Assembly (NCBI RefSeq): GCF_000003815.2
Contig: NC_049997.1
Coordinates: 12,825,534-12,889,533, forward strand
Direction of reading: 5' to 3'
DNA length: 64,000 bases
DNA from: Branchiostoma floridae
Lineage: Eukaryota > Chordata > Leptocardii > Amphioxiformes > Branchiostomatidae
Shown: positions 1-12,100 of the stretch, in pieces
Numbering within the stretch: position 1 is the stretch's first letter
Layout: each line of letters starts with the position of its first letter
Notes under the pieces: generated by a model
Told to the model about the DNA's origin: nothing
Database searches by the model: none
What the model saw: the letters and a program-made list of their open reading frames with translations, nothing else
Translations under genes and position numbers: made by a program

Positions 1-152
1 GTCCTTCACCAACGTGCAGGGAGGGACGGTCCAGCGCCAGGAGTTCGGCGGGTTCCAGGGAACAGCGCGGTATTGGAGGTTCTTGGTCATTGCGACCCAC
101 GAGGGCTATCAGCCATACCTCAGAGAACTAAACTTCTACGGAGTCCCACCAG
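1..152 (+). CDS. Exon, C-terminal part of an F5/8C-like (galactose-binding fold) domain
   Basis: Reads in frame from base 2, ending [28 protein letters not shown], with donor GTAAG at 153 (phase 1 out). The YWRFxV...[10 protein letters not shown] ending resembles the last strand of discoidin-type (F5/8C-like) domains. The dangling g joins the next exon to give Gly. The start of the domain and of the gene lies outside the window. Confidence 0.75.
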
Positions 153-3100
153 GTAAGACCATGGAGCTTTTATGAAAGCTCCTTGGTAAGACAAGGTATT
201 ATTTCCTCCATGAAATGTCATGTATGTTATATTTACCTCCATGAAATGTCATGGAGGTTATATTTTCTGTTATGTGTCTCTGTCTGTGTAGATGATTACT
301 CAAGAACGGCTGGATGGATTGGTTTCATACTTGTTGTGTTGGTGGGCTGTGATGAAAGCTCGAATCGATGTGATTTTGGGCGCCGTATCTGTCGTTATAA
401 TCGATGTAATAATATCAGAAATCCCCCTATATCTGCGATATATTGGAACAGGCATCGTGCTTTAAGTGTTTGTTAATGGGCTTAGCTCCAAGCAGATAGT
501 GAGGTGATTTGTATGACAGCTGTTTGGGGAACCCCGAGTTTTTTTGAATATGATAATTAGTTTTATTTATGTCTGCTTAGGATATCATGGAGATGTGAAG
601 CGTAAGTATAATTGTAAGAAGTTGAGGTACATTTAACGGTAATGCTTAACAGGTATGGATGTCTCACATACTGTCCTGCTGATTTGAGTGACATGGTGAT
701 TAAAATGCCATTAGGTCCTCTCATCTTAGATGGGTTGGGTGTCAGAAGTTTTATGGGCGATACAGATGTTCTGATTTCGTTACGATAAGGGACAGTTGTT
801 AGTTGTCTCTTTCGTAGCCAATGGTACTTGTTTTTAGCAGACGGGGTTGGCGCCAAGTATTCATCTTACAGTTGATGTAGGGCTATCAGAGGAAAGTGTG
901 CATCTCATTTTTGTACCGTGTGAACAGCTGATGTTATGACATATTGATGGAAAATCAAATCACCATCTGACTAAAGTTGGCCACATTCCTTCTTCTTTCT
1001 GAGTTTCCCAACTTCCTCCCACCACACCGCTCTGAGGCACATAGTCGAACCTCAATAATGCTGACAACCTTAGACAGTTTAAATGCCAAACATCAAGCTT
1101 AAGGAACACCACGCTACCATATGCCGTTGACCTCTTAAACGCACATTACACAATTAAGTGTCACATTTTAATAATTACTAATCAGATGGACATCCTCTGT
1201 GTCATTAAATAAATACACCACTACTTTCCCATAACATTTATAACCATTACTCTCAAATACAACCGACTATAAACATACATACCATCCACAAAAAAGCAAT
1301 AAATATTTCATGGAGGTATGAGGTCCCCGAACTCTAGTTTACCCTGCGTTTGTGTGTGTGTGTGTCTGTCTGTCTGTCAACAAGATAACTCAAGAACGGC
1401 TGGATGGATTGCTTTCATACTTGGTGTGTAGGTAGGGTGTGATGAAAGCTGGAAATGATTAGATTTTGGGCCCCCTAGCGGCTATCCTTGGTACTGCAGC
1501 GCAACTTCCGGTTTTGCTATCTCGTGTTCTGAACAAGATATGGTCCCATTTTTTGGGTGTTAGATAGCTCTTGTGCTCAGGAATAGCTGACATAAGTTTG
1601 GGCCCCCTAGCGTCTAGTTTGGGGATAGCAGGGGCATTTTTGTTAAAAACTTCTGAAGCAGATAACTCAAGAAGGGAACAAAGGATTTTCATGATTTTTG
1701 GTATGTAGGTACCTCAGACAATGTTGTACAAAATGAAATGCTACTTATGCAAAATAGGAGTACATTTGCATAAAAAATGACAATATTCTATCATAGCAGT
1801 TTTTTCTATGTATCTCTTGTCCCGGACATGATATGACCTTGAAATTTAGGTGGTAGATAGCGTTTAGTGTCATGACAATGTGGGGCAAGTTTCAGCTCCC
1901 TAACATTTAATTTGGGAACTGCAGGGGCGTTTTTGTCAAGACACTCCAATGAGGATAACTGCAGAAAGGATTGACGGATTGGCATCATATTAGGCATGCG
2001 GGTACCTTAAGCAAAGATGTTCATAATGATATATATGTTATGCAATATGTTAATTTCAATTTCAGAACAAATTTACTTTGCAACTTATGACAGTTCAAAG
2101 AGAGCACAAAATGATATGTCATCAAAATCATGAAAATTGACTCACTTTAACGGACAATTGCTTAGCAACAAAACAAGAACCCAAACTTTACAAGCATGAC
2201 CTTAAGAAACAATATCTTGGTTTACATTTCAGGTAAATTCTAGTTACAGAACAATTTTGGCTTGTGAGTTATGATTGTTCGAAGATGATGCAAAATAATG
2301 TATTTTATCAAAATCATAAAAAATTACCCACTTTAAAGGACAATTACGTAGCAACGAAACAAGAACCCGAACTTTACAAACATGCATTTGATAGACAATA
2401 CATTGGTTTATAATCCATGTGAATTTTAATTGCAGAGCAACTTTGGTATGGGACTTATGATTGTTTAAAGAGAGCATAAAATGACATATTATCAAAATCA
2501 TGAAATTTGACCCACCTCGACGGACGATTGCATAGCAACAAAACAAGAACCCAAACTTTGCTAGCATTCATCTAATAGCCCTATAGTAGGTTATTATTTG
2601 TAGTAAATTGCAAGCGAAAATATTTTATACTTATGGACTTTCAGTGCTTTGAAGTTGGGCAAAATTTCAGATTCTTTACAACCTGAAAACAGTGTATTGT
2701 ATTCAGGCTGCCCAGGGCCTTAGCATTTACAGGCGATTAACTTTACTGCTATTTCATACAAGTTTAGGCATTGCTCTGATCAGCATATTCTGCCTTTGTT
2801 GTTTAGTTAAAGCATTGTTCAGTGATAGTGCCCTTAAGTTGGCCAATTTTCATGTTTTTGAAATGCTCAAATCCGGCAAAATGGCCCCCAAACTTCTTTG
2901 GCCTGTTGCCATGGCAACGAGGGGTTCTGAGAAGAAAGAAAGCTATTTTGAGGGGTTGTGTACCAAGTACTATCACTGTGCAAAAAAGGAGCCGAATCTA
3001 TTTTTTGACTGGTGCCACCATTGTTTGATCCTTACAGACATTCGCTCTTAAGAATGGCACATGCTGCTTTCTCTGCTTAGCACTCAGCACTCGGGAAAGA

Positions 3101-6100
3101 GTATGGAAGTTGAAAACACACCAATACCAGTGGACTAGCCCCCTGGTGTAGTGATTGCGTTGTGTGTGGCCCAGGGCTACTGATACAGAAATGGGCACCG
3201 CCCTATGCGCCATCTTTGCTCGGGAAGGGTTTAACTTTTTAACTTTCGTTCCATTTCGCACATTCAGTATTTTCATTTTCGTCCCCTTTTTGTTCTTTTT
3301 AAAATCCTTTTCGTTCCTTTTCGCACTTTCGGTAGACCCTTCATCAAATATGGTAATCTGCGTGTCTTTCTGTCATCGTTTGACAGCTTTCCGTCATAAT
3401 AACTACAAATAAATGTCTGCCTCGTGCAATCGACATCAGTCCCTCCCGCATTAGATATACTATCCCCAGACAATAAAAAAACTGCGCCTTCATACTTATT
3501 TGAAAGTTTGTGGTGTTTCTGTTCTAATTTCCCTGATGATTTTGCTCTTTCCTTTTCATTCCTTTTGCACTTTCGATATTTTCTTTTCGTTCCTTTTCGT
3601 TCTTATTCGTTCCTATTCGTTCCTTATCGTTTTTTGTTGCTTTTCGTACTTTCGGCACATCGCTTTGAATAAATATTAAAGGTTAACTGGCCCTGCAACA
3701 AATCGAATTTGTATTTGTACACATGTCGTCTCTAAACACTTTACCTGCAATATTTCAGTGACATACGTTTAATGATGTGAACATAAGATTTTATTCCGTG
3801 AGCAGGTATCAACATCGCAGAAGGAAAGGAGGCGTTCCAATCAAGCACCATGTGGGGTATGATTGCCGGCCATGCTGTCGATGGAAACACCGATGGTGAC
3901 TACTTCCAGAATTCCTGCACATGCACCGAGCAATGGGTGCCCGGTCCCGCCTGGTGGGTGGATCTTGGACAATCGTACACCATTGACAGGTACGAGAAGG
4001 TTTGGCTAACGATGATATTCATTGGCATGAATGTTCATCTGAGTTGGTAAATTACATGATGAGAGAAATAAAATGTTCTCCAACCCACGGAAGTACTTTC
4101 ACCTGAATTATCGCCCAAATCTATTGGCATTCTTCAGCTATCTGACCCGTGTACTATGGACACTTCATTTTACCTCACGTGTGATGTCAGCACTTGGTCA
4201 AAGTCGGAAGTCGGTACCGACCCCCTTCCCTGTTGGGGTCGGTACCTGCGAGTGTATATTATAATTCCTTGAGTTGAGGAACGATTCTTTTTTGTCATTG
4301 ATTATGTAATCTTCATTATTGTCAAGGATTATAACTTACACTTCAAAGATACCTACAACAACCATCTTCAGAATCAAATGACCCATAACTTAGGTCACGT
4401 GATCGTGCAAAGATCGAGACATTCAGTAATTACTCGTCGTTGATTAGGTTTGTTGGTTACAGATGTTAATCGCAACGTGTATGATCATCCATGTTGATAT
4501 TTGCAGTTCTCAATATATCTAAGTGAAACGGAGATTTTGTAGTCAATTGGTATTGGTCTATTTGTAACCGCGGGTTAACGTTCTGTTCTCACGTCCACTA
4601 TCGGCATTTGGGTAATAGGCACGTCAGCAATTACTGAAAGGTGGGCCAAACGTGAACATAACTTGAAAGGTCAGATTCAGGATGTGGCAGGTCAGAGTTG
4701 GTAGAATAATTATTCATCAATCTATTAAGTATCATGACAGATAGTCCATCAATGGAAGAAGCTTCTAATGTACTAGTAGGTTTTGTTTATGATCTGTCTA
4801 CTTGTAAACTTTGTGTTTTCACAGCTCACATATATTTTTTTAATGCTAGCATCGAAATTATTTTTAAAGGCGGTTTTTCTTAAGGCACCCTATAGTAGGT
4901 GACTGCAGATTGCTATCATTGTCTACAGGGTGGTGATCTTCAACCGCCAAGACTATGGTCCGGAACGGCTCAACCCTTTCAACATCCACATCGGGAGTTC
5001 CAGCACCGTCACCTTGAACCCACAGTGTGGAGGTGATCATCAGATCGAACTCAGCGAGCCATCCATTTCCGTTTCCTGTCAGGGGATGACGGGACGATAC
5101 GTCGGCGTTCGTCTTCCTGGTACATCCAGAACCATGACCCTGTGCGAGGTCCAAGTCTATGTGCAAGGTACTAGGTATTGCAGTGAACTAAGGCCCAATC
5201 TATACACAGTTTTTACCGATATCTGCGGAGATGTCGGGAGGGATCTGGAACGTTGGGGACGGGACACCCGTGGCGCTTGCAGTCATAAACAGCTATGTAG
5301 CCTAATGAGCCCGCGTTATATGCTAATGAGTCTTCCCATAGTCGGGACGCATCTACACGAGCGCGGAAGCTGTCGGGGACCCCTGCTAAGCTATCAGGCG
5401 AATGGTCCGGACCATTCGGGAGAAATTTTGCCGATATCGTAATGGTGATATTGCAGTTGCATCTAGACGATGAAAAAAGCTGTCGGCGAGAGGTTTCCGG
5501 CTCGCCGATATCGGGAAAACCTGTGTGTAGATCGTGGCTTTAAATAGAACTGGGGTTCCACGACCCCATCCCTTCGTCTAATAGTGCTAACCTGTGTGGC
5601 GTACGCATTATGTGTGTTTATCATTAACTATGCAAATGTTGTCCTTATTTACATGAATCACATTAGTTGATCATCCTTCACCCAAATAACAGAAGTTGAC
5701 AGTCATATCTTAGGAAAGAACGTTACCGCAGAATTCATTGATTATTCATGCAAATGAGATCTCAGGAGTAATATTTTGCAATAATTCAAGAGCACAAATT
5801 CCAAATCTGAAATTTCATATGATAATTTTGGTTGCTCTAATGTTATATCCTGGTCTTTGATCGATTGATACATAATGTTCAACTTGTCGCTGTACTTTTG
5901 AAACCGGAGAAGGACAGGGCGATTAGACTTACAAATCTACCGGTACAAATTTGCATTCATCATCCATTTGAATGTGAGACGAATACATATACACTGTACC
6001 ACCTTACTCACCCGGGTACCCCTACATATCACTGATTTCGGTTCTATCTATTCCCGTTTGTTGAGATCCATGCATGCCCAGCGACTACATTGAACTGAAT

Positions 6101-9100
6101 GAGGCATGGAGGAGCGTCCAACAGACCAACGATGGTAACGATCATAGGTGTGACAGTGGGTTTGCCGGAGAGTGGTACCGCTTCACGGGTGATGCGGGAG
6201 AAGCCATGCCGACACAGGCGCCACCGAGCGTGTACAGGTGCGGCACCGACGCCCCGATGTGGATGAACGGACAACATCCCACCCTTGCTGACGGCGAAGT
6301 CTCCCGCCAGGCGTGTGCGTACTGGAGCGGTAACACCTGTAGATGGGACACAACTATCCAGGTGCGGGCCTGCAGCGGCGGCTACTTCGTGTATAAACTC
6401 CCCGCGGCTCCTGAATGCAGCCTGGTCTACTGTGGTGATGACTCGCCGATTAGAGAGTGATCTACAGTTTTCCATCTTCGAACTAAAGATATTCATGGCC
6501 CAGACAAAGAGTGCAGTAGCTATATCTCAATACCCAAGCCGGCCGGTGGTTCGGTGGAGTGCTCCTGAAATTTAAGCCAGTGTTTGTCATACAATGATCA
6601 AATTTTATCCGCTGCTGCAACATGACAGCAGACAAGTTCATATGCGTGTTGCTCACAGTCAGCTGTGATGTGTATCTAGCAATGTACATTGTAAGAGATG
6701 CATAGTTTATGCCAATACACCACTTCAAAATGACTTTAAGGGATTATTTGTTTCTTTTAAGACCAAAAAAATTACATTTTTGGCATAATGTGTCTTGTCG
6801 CCAAAACGACTTGAAATTTAGAATGGGGGTGCCTAAGTCATTTATACCCGCTTTATTAAAATGATAGCCATACATACACCACTTCAGAATGATTTATTAT
6901 ATTTCAGGTATACCACAGGTATGGTCAAATATATTGTATTCGTAATGTGTCTGTTTCTTCTCGGTGACCGGTCTAACATCATTGATCATCGCCAGAAATA
7001 CAAGAGGGCCTATCATGGTGCCCTGAGCTATACCGCACGTCAGGTATTCCCAATGTGATAATGCTCCCTGGTAACGTACGCACTGTCGGCGATCTGAGAG
7101 AAATTGCAGACCCAAGGGATTACAGATGGTCTTGCTCCGAGGCTTATCAGCTCAGTTATAGCGGTTGTATGGCATACTCTATCGACCTTGTCTTAGCTAC
7201 GTCTTGATCCTTGAACCTTATACGTCTTATATTATACTATCTTAGTTGTCATCGCGACATTACCTCTCTATCACATCAGTTCAGAGCTTTTGTTTAAAAA
7301 TCTGGTAAATTTAGATGTCTATCGGGTCACTGATGAAAGACATTCACATTCATCTGTGGTGGGTTTGGAAACAAAGTGGCGCGTTGGTACACCCGACCCC
7401 TCGATCTCGGAAGTTAAGCAACGCGCAGTCCGGACAGTGCTTGGATGGGAGACCAACCAAGGACGTCCGGATTGCTGTAGCCTCACGAAGCTTTCCACGA
7501 AATCGTCTTCCGGGAGGGACGTAAAACGGGGGTCCCGTGCTCGAGGAGGTGCCTCGAACACGTTAAACAGCCTCATTACCCTACACATTGGGTACCTGCC
7601 TGTGGCACTGGCTGCAAATACACCCGATATTATTATTTTGCCCTCTTTCTAGCATCCCCTTCTTCTCTTTTTTTAAGGTCCAACAATACTCTTCACAATG
7701 CCCCATATCATATACACCACCAAATCATTCTATTTCCTAGGTGTGCAGTGCCCCACTCTATCCAACCCTACAAACGGTGCTGTGAGCTACAGCTCCAGGA
7801 ACTACGGAGATGTGGCCTCCTACTCGTGTAACACAGGATACAACCTGAATGGCTACTCTACACGGACGTGTCAGTCTTCAGGCTCATGGAGTTATAGTGC
7901 ACCAACTTGTCAAGGTATTCAAAGCAGAACTATAGAACATCAAACACGTTGAACTGCAGTGCATATATTCTGTAGCCTCTGCAGTTATAGATCATGTTTT
8001 CATATCGTAAGGTAATGAGTACAGATAGAGAAAGATGAGTTTAGAACTTTTTAATTGTAATTTTTGAATTAAAAATCGCTATACCTGATTTGTAACACTA
8101 GCCTTGTTTTTTTCTTTCTGTCGTTCGTTCCTATTTTATCTTGTCCTTCTTTGCTTCCTTCATTTTCCTTCAGTTTTATTTTCTTCTTTCTTTCTCTTTC
8201 TCTCTTTGTCTTTCATTCTTTCTTTGAATGAAGTCTTATATTATATTCTTCAGCCGTGCAGTGCCCGACACTGTCCAATCCAACAAACGGCGCTGTGAGC
8301 TACAGCTCCAGGAACTACGGAGATGTGGCCTCTTACTCGTGTAACACAGGATACAACCTGAATGGCTACTCTACACGGACGTGTCAGTCTTCAGGCTCAT
8401 GGAGTCAAACTGCACCAGCTTGTGCAGGTATTCAAAGTGGGATGTGTTTTAACCTTTAACATAGTGAATTATGCCACTCAAAATAAAATGCAGCTTTCTT
8501 CCTTTAGAATGATTAGATACATTCTATTCTACAGTCGTGCAGTGCCCCACACTATCCCACCCTACAAACGGTGCCGTGAGCTACAGCTCCAGGAACTACG
8601 AAGATGTGGCCTCCTACTCGTGTAACACAGGATACAACCTGAATGGCTACTCTACACGGACGTGTCAGTCTTCAGGCTCATGGAGTTATAGTGCACCAAC
8701 TTGTCAAGGTATTCAAAGCAGAACTATAGAACATCGAACACGTTGAACTGCAGCGCATATATTCTGTAGCCTCTGCAGTTATAGATCATGTTTTCATATC
8801 GTAAGGTAATGAGTACAGATAGAGAAAGATGAGTTTAGAACTTTATAATTGTAATTTTTGAATTAAAAATCGCTATACCTGATTTGTAACACAAGCCTTG
8901 TTTTTTCTTTCTGTCGTTCGTTCCTATTTTATCTTGTCCTTCTTTGCTTCCTTCAATTCCTTCAGTTGTATTTTCTTCTTTCTTTCTCTTTCTCTCTTTG
9001 TCTTTNNNNNNNNNNNNNNNNNNNNNNNNNNNNNNNNNNNNNNNNNNNNNNNNNNNNNNNNNNNNNNNNNNNNNNNNNNNNNNNNNNNNNNNNNNNNNNN

Positions 9101-12100
9101 NNNNNNNNNNNNNNNNNNNNNNNNNNNNNNNNNNNNNNNNNNNNNNNNNNNNNNNNNNNNNNNNNNNNNNNNNNNNNNNNNNNNNNNNNNNNNNNNNNNN
9201 NNNNNNNNNNNNNNNNNNNNNNNNNNNNNNNNNNNNNNNNNNNNNNNNNNNNNNNNNNNNNNNNNNNNNNNNNNNNNNNNNNNNNNNNNNNNNNNNNNNN
9301 NNNNNNNNNNNNNNNNNNNNNNNNNNNNNNNNNNNNNNNNNNNNNNNNNNNNNNNNNNNNNNNNNNNNNNNNNNNNNNNNNNNNNNNNNNNNNNNNNNNN
9401 NNNNNNNNNNNNNNNNNNNNNNNNNNNNNNNNNNNNNNNNNNNNNNNNNNNNNNNNNNNNNNNNNNNNNNNNNNNNNNNNNNNNNNNNNNNNNNNNNNNN
9501 NNNNNNNNNNNNNNNNNNNNNNNNNNNNNNNNNNNNNNNNNNNNNNNNNNNNNNNNNNNNNNNNNNNNNNNNNNNNNNNNNNNNNNNNNNNNNNNNNNNN
9601 NNNNNNNNNNNNNNNNNNNNNNNNNNNNNNNNNNNNNNNNNNNNNNNNNNNNNNNNNNNNNNNNNNNNNNNNNNNNNNNNNNNNNNNNNNNNNNNNNNNN
9701 NNNNNNNNNNNNNNNNNNNNNNNNNNNNNNNNNNNNNNNNNNNNNNNNNNNNNNNNNNNNNNNNNNNNNNNNNNNNNNNNNNNNNNNNNNNNNNNNNNNN
9801 NNNNNNNNNNNNNNNNNNNNNNNNNNNNNNNNNNNNNNNNNNNNNNNNNNNNNNNNNNNNNNNNNNNNNNNNNNNNNNNNNNNNNNNNNNNNNNNNNNNT
9901 CTATACGGTAAGAGTATAGGAAGCTAACACTAAAATATAACAAGGTTGTACTTACTTGGTAGACTTTCTTTTTCTTGCTCTTTCTGTTCTTTAGCCGTAC
10001 AGTGCCCTACACTATCCAATCCCACAAACGGCGCTGTGAGCTACAGCTCCAGGAACTACGGAGATGTGGCCTCCTACTCGTGTAACACAGGATACAACCT
10101 GAATGGCTACTCTACACGGACGTGTCAGTCTTCAGGGTCATGGAGTCAAACTGCACCAACTTGTGGCGGTAAGTGTAACTAATGATAATCGAATATGCTA
10201 AATAGCAGTGTATTGATGCTTATTTGGCTTCGATATAATGGCAAAGCAACATGAGAAATGAATGTTTAGTCTCAAAATAACCAAATAAACTTTAAAATGA
10301 GTGGCATTCAAGACTAGTATTCCAAAGGTGTGTATATGTCTGACTTAATGCCATGTACATGCCAGATTTTAGTTGAGGTAGGTTATACATGTATCGCTAG
10401 TTCAGCCTTATTTGCGAGGTAAATGGCATCCATTGTTTTAAAAAAAATAGGGTATTTAGGAAAACCAATTGGAAGGACGGTGGTTTCAAATTGAATATTT
10501 TCAAGGAAAGTCTTCTTCGTTTCACAACCTTCTTATAATTCTTCCGTAGACGTTTCGGCGACTATCTGTCTTCTTCATCAGTACAGAAATTGATGTAATA
10601 TTTTCGAAATGACACATATAATATAGGGAGAGAACACAGGAATATGAAAATGTTTAATTGGTTGATTTTCTTTTTCTTTCTTTCTATTCTATATAGACGT
10701 GCAATGCCCGGCTCTATCCCACCCTACAAACGGTGCCGTGAGCTACAGCTCCAGGAACTACGGAGATGTGGCCTCCTACTCGTGTAACACAGGATACAAC
10801 CTGAATGGCTACTCTACACGGACGTGTCAGTCTTCAGGCTCGTGGAGTTATAGTGCACCAACTTGTGATGGTAAGTGTAACTGATGAAAATCGAATATGT
10901 TAAATAGTAGTGCATTGATGCTGGAAACTAGACATCAACACACATGGCAAATTTCAAGTCATTTGGCTTCGATATAATAACGAAGAAAGATGAGAAATGC
11001 ATGTTTGATCTGACAATAGACAAAAATGGTAGAATTTCTTTTTCTTGCTCTTTCTGTTCTCTAGTCGTGCAGTGCGCCACATTGTCCAACCCTACAAACG
11101 GCGCTGTGAGCTACAGTTCCAGGAACTACGGAGATGTGGCCTCCTACTCGTGTAACACAGGATACAACCTGAATGGCTACTCTACACGGACGTGTCAGTC
11201 TTCAGGCTCATGGAGTAACAGCGCACCAACTTGTGGAGGTATTCAGAGTGGGATGTGGAATATAAAACACGTTGAATAGCTATATAAAACATTTTAGCTG
11301 CTACAGTTAGACTTTATTTTCCATGTCGTAAGGTAATCCATAAATTGGAGACAGAACATGAGTCCAAAAATTTGTTTTAATCGTCTATATAATGATTTTT
11401 GTATCTCAAAATACGTTATAGATTTCTTTCTTTCTTTAGCATGATTAAACACATTCTTCTCTACTCTACAGTCGTGCAGTGCCCGACACTATCCAATCCT
11501 ACAAACGGCGCTGTGACCTACAGCTCCAGGAACTACGGAGATGTGGCCTCCTACTCGTGTAACACAGGATACAACCTGATTGGTGACTCTACACGGACGT
11601 GTCAGTCTTCAGGCTCGTGGAGTTATAGTGCACCAACTTGTGGTGGTAAGCGGCACTTGATCTACATCAAACAGGTTCAATAGCAGCGTATCCCTGTCGT
11701 ACATTGCCTTCTTTCCACAAGCTTAAGTTCCAAATAAGTTGACTTCTATATACTAGCAGAGGAACAAGAGATAACTACGTTTGGTGAGAGGTAACAGCCA
11801 GATAAACATTGAAATTAATCATCAGAAATAGATAATTTCAATGGAAAATTTCCCAATGCACGTTTGCCCAACAAAATCTCGTACGAAGTTTTATCCTAGG
11901 TAACTTAAAGGTGCTATACGGAGTTTTTGGTCCAAACATTAAAAATATTCTCAAGAACAAAACATTCATGTGAATGACATATACAGACACTCTTTTAACT
12001 TAATTGTATCATTATTGCGTATTTCCAGTGTCTGTGAACTCTACAGAAACAAGATATACAAGGTTCACTGTATTAGAATTACCATCACAGTAGACCCTCA

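Noticed and set aside
3155-3672. Hydrophobic frames that look like membrane proteins
   Set aside because: They are translations of a repetitive pyrimidine-rich tract.
7411-7483. Functional 5S rRNA gene
   Set aside because: The 5' third is diverged and the sequence continues into a SINE body instead of a T-run terminator.
8898-9943. Reading frames of more than 300 codons
   Set aside because: They consist of N and only bridge the assembly gap. The same applies to frames over 20072-20376, 28253-28846 and 46033-46619.
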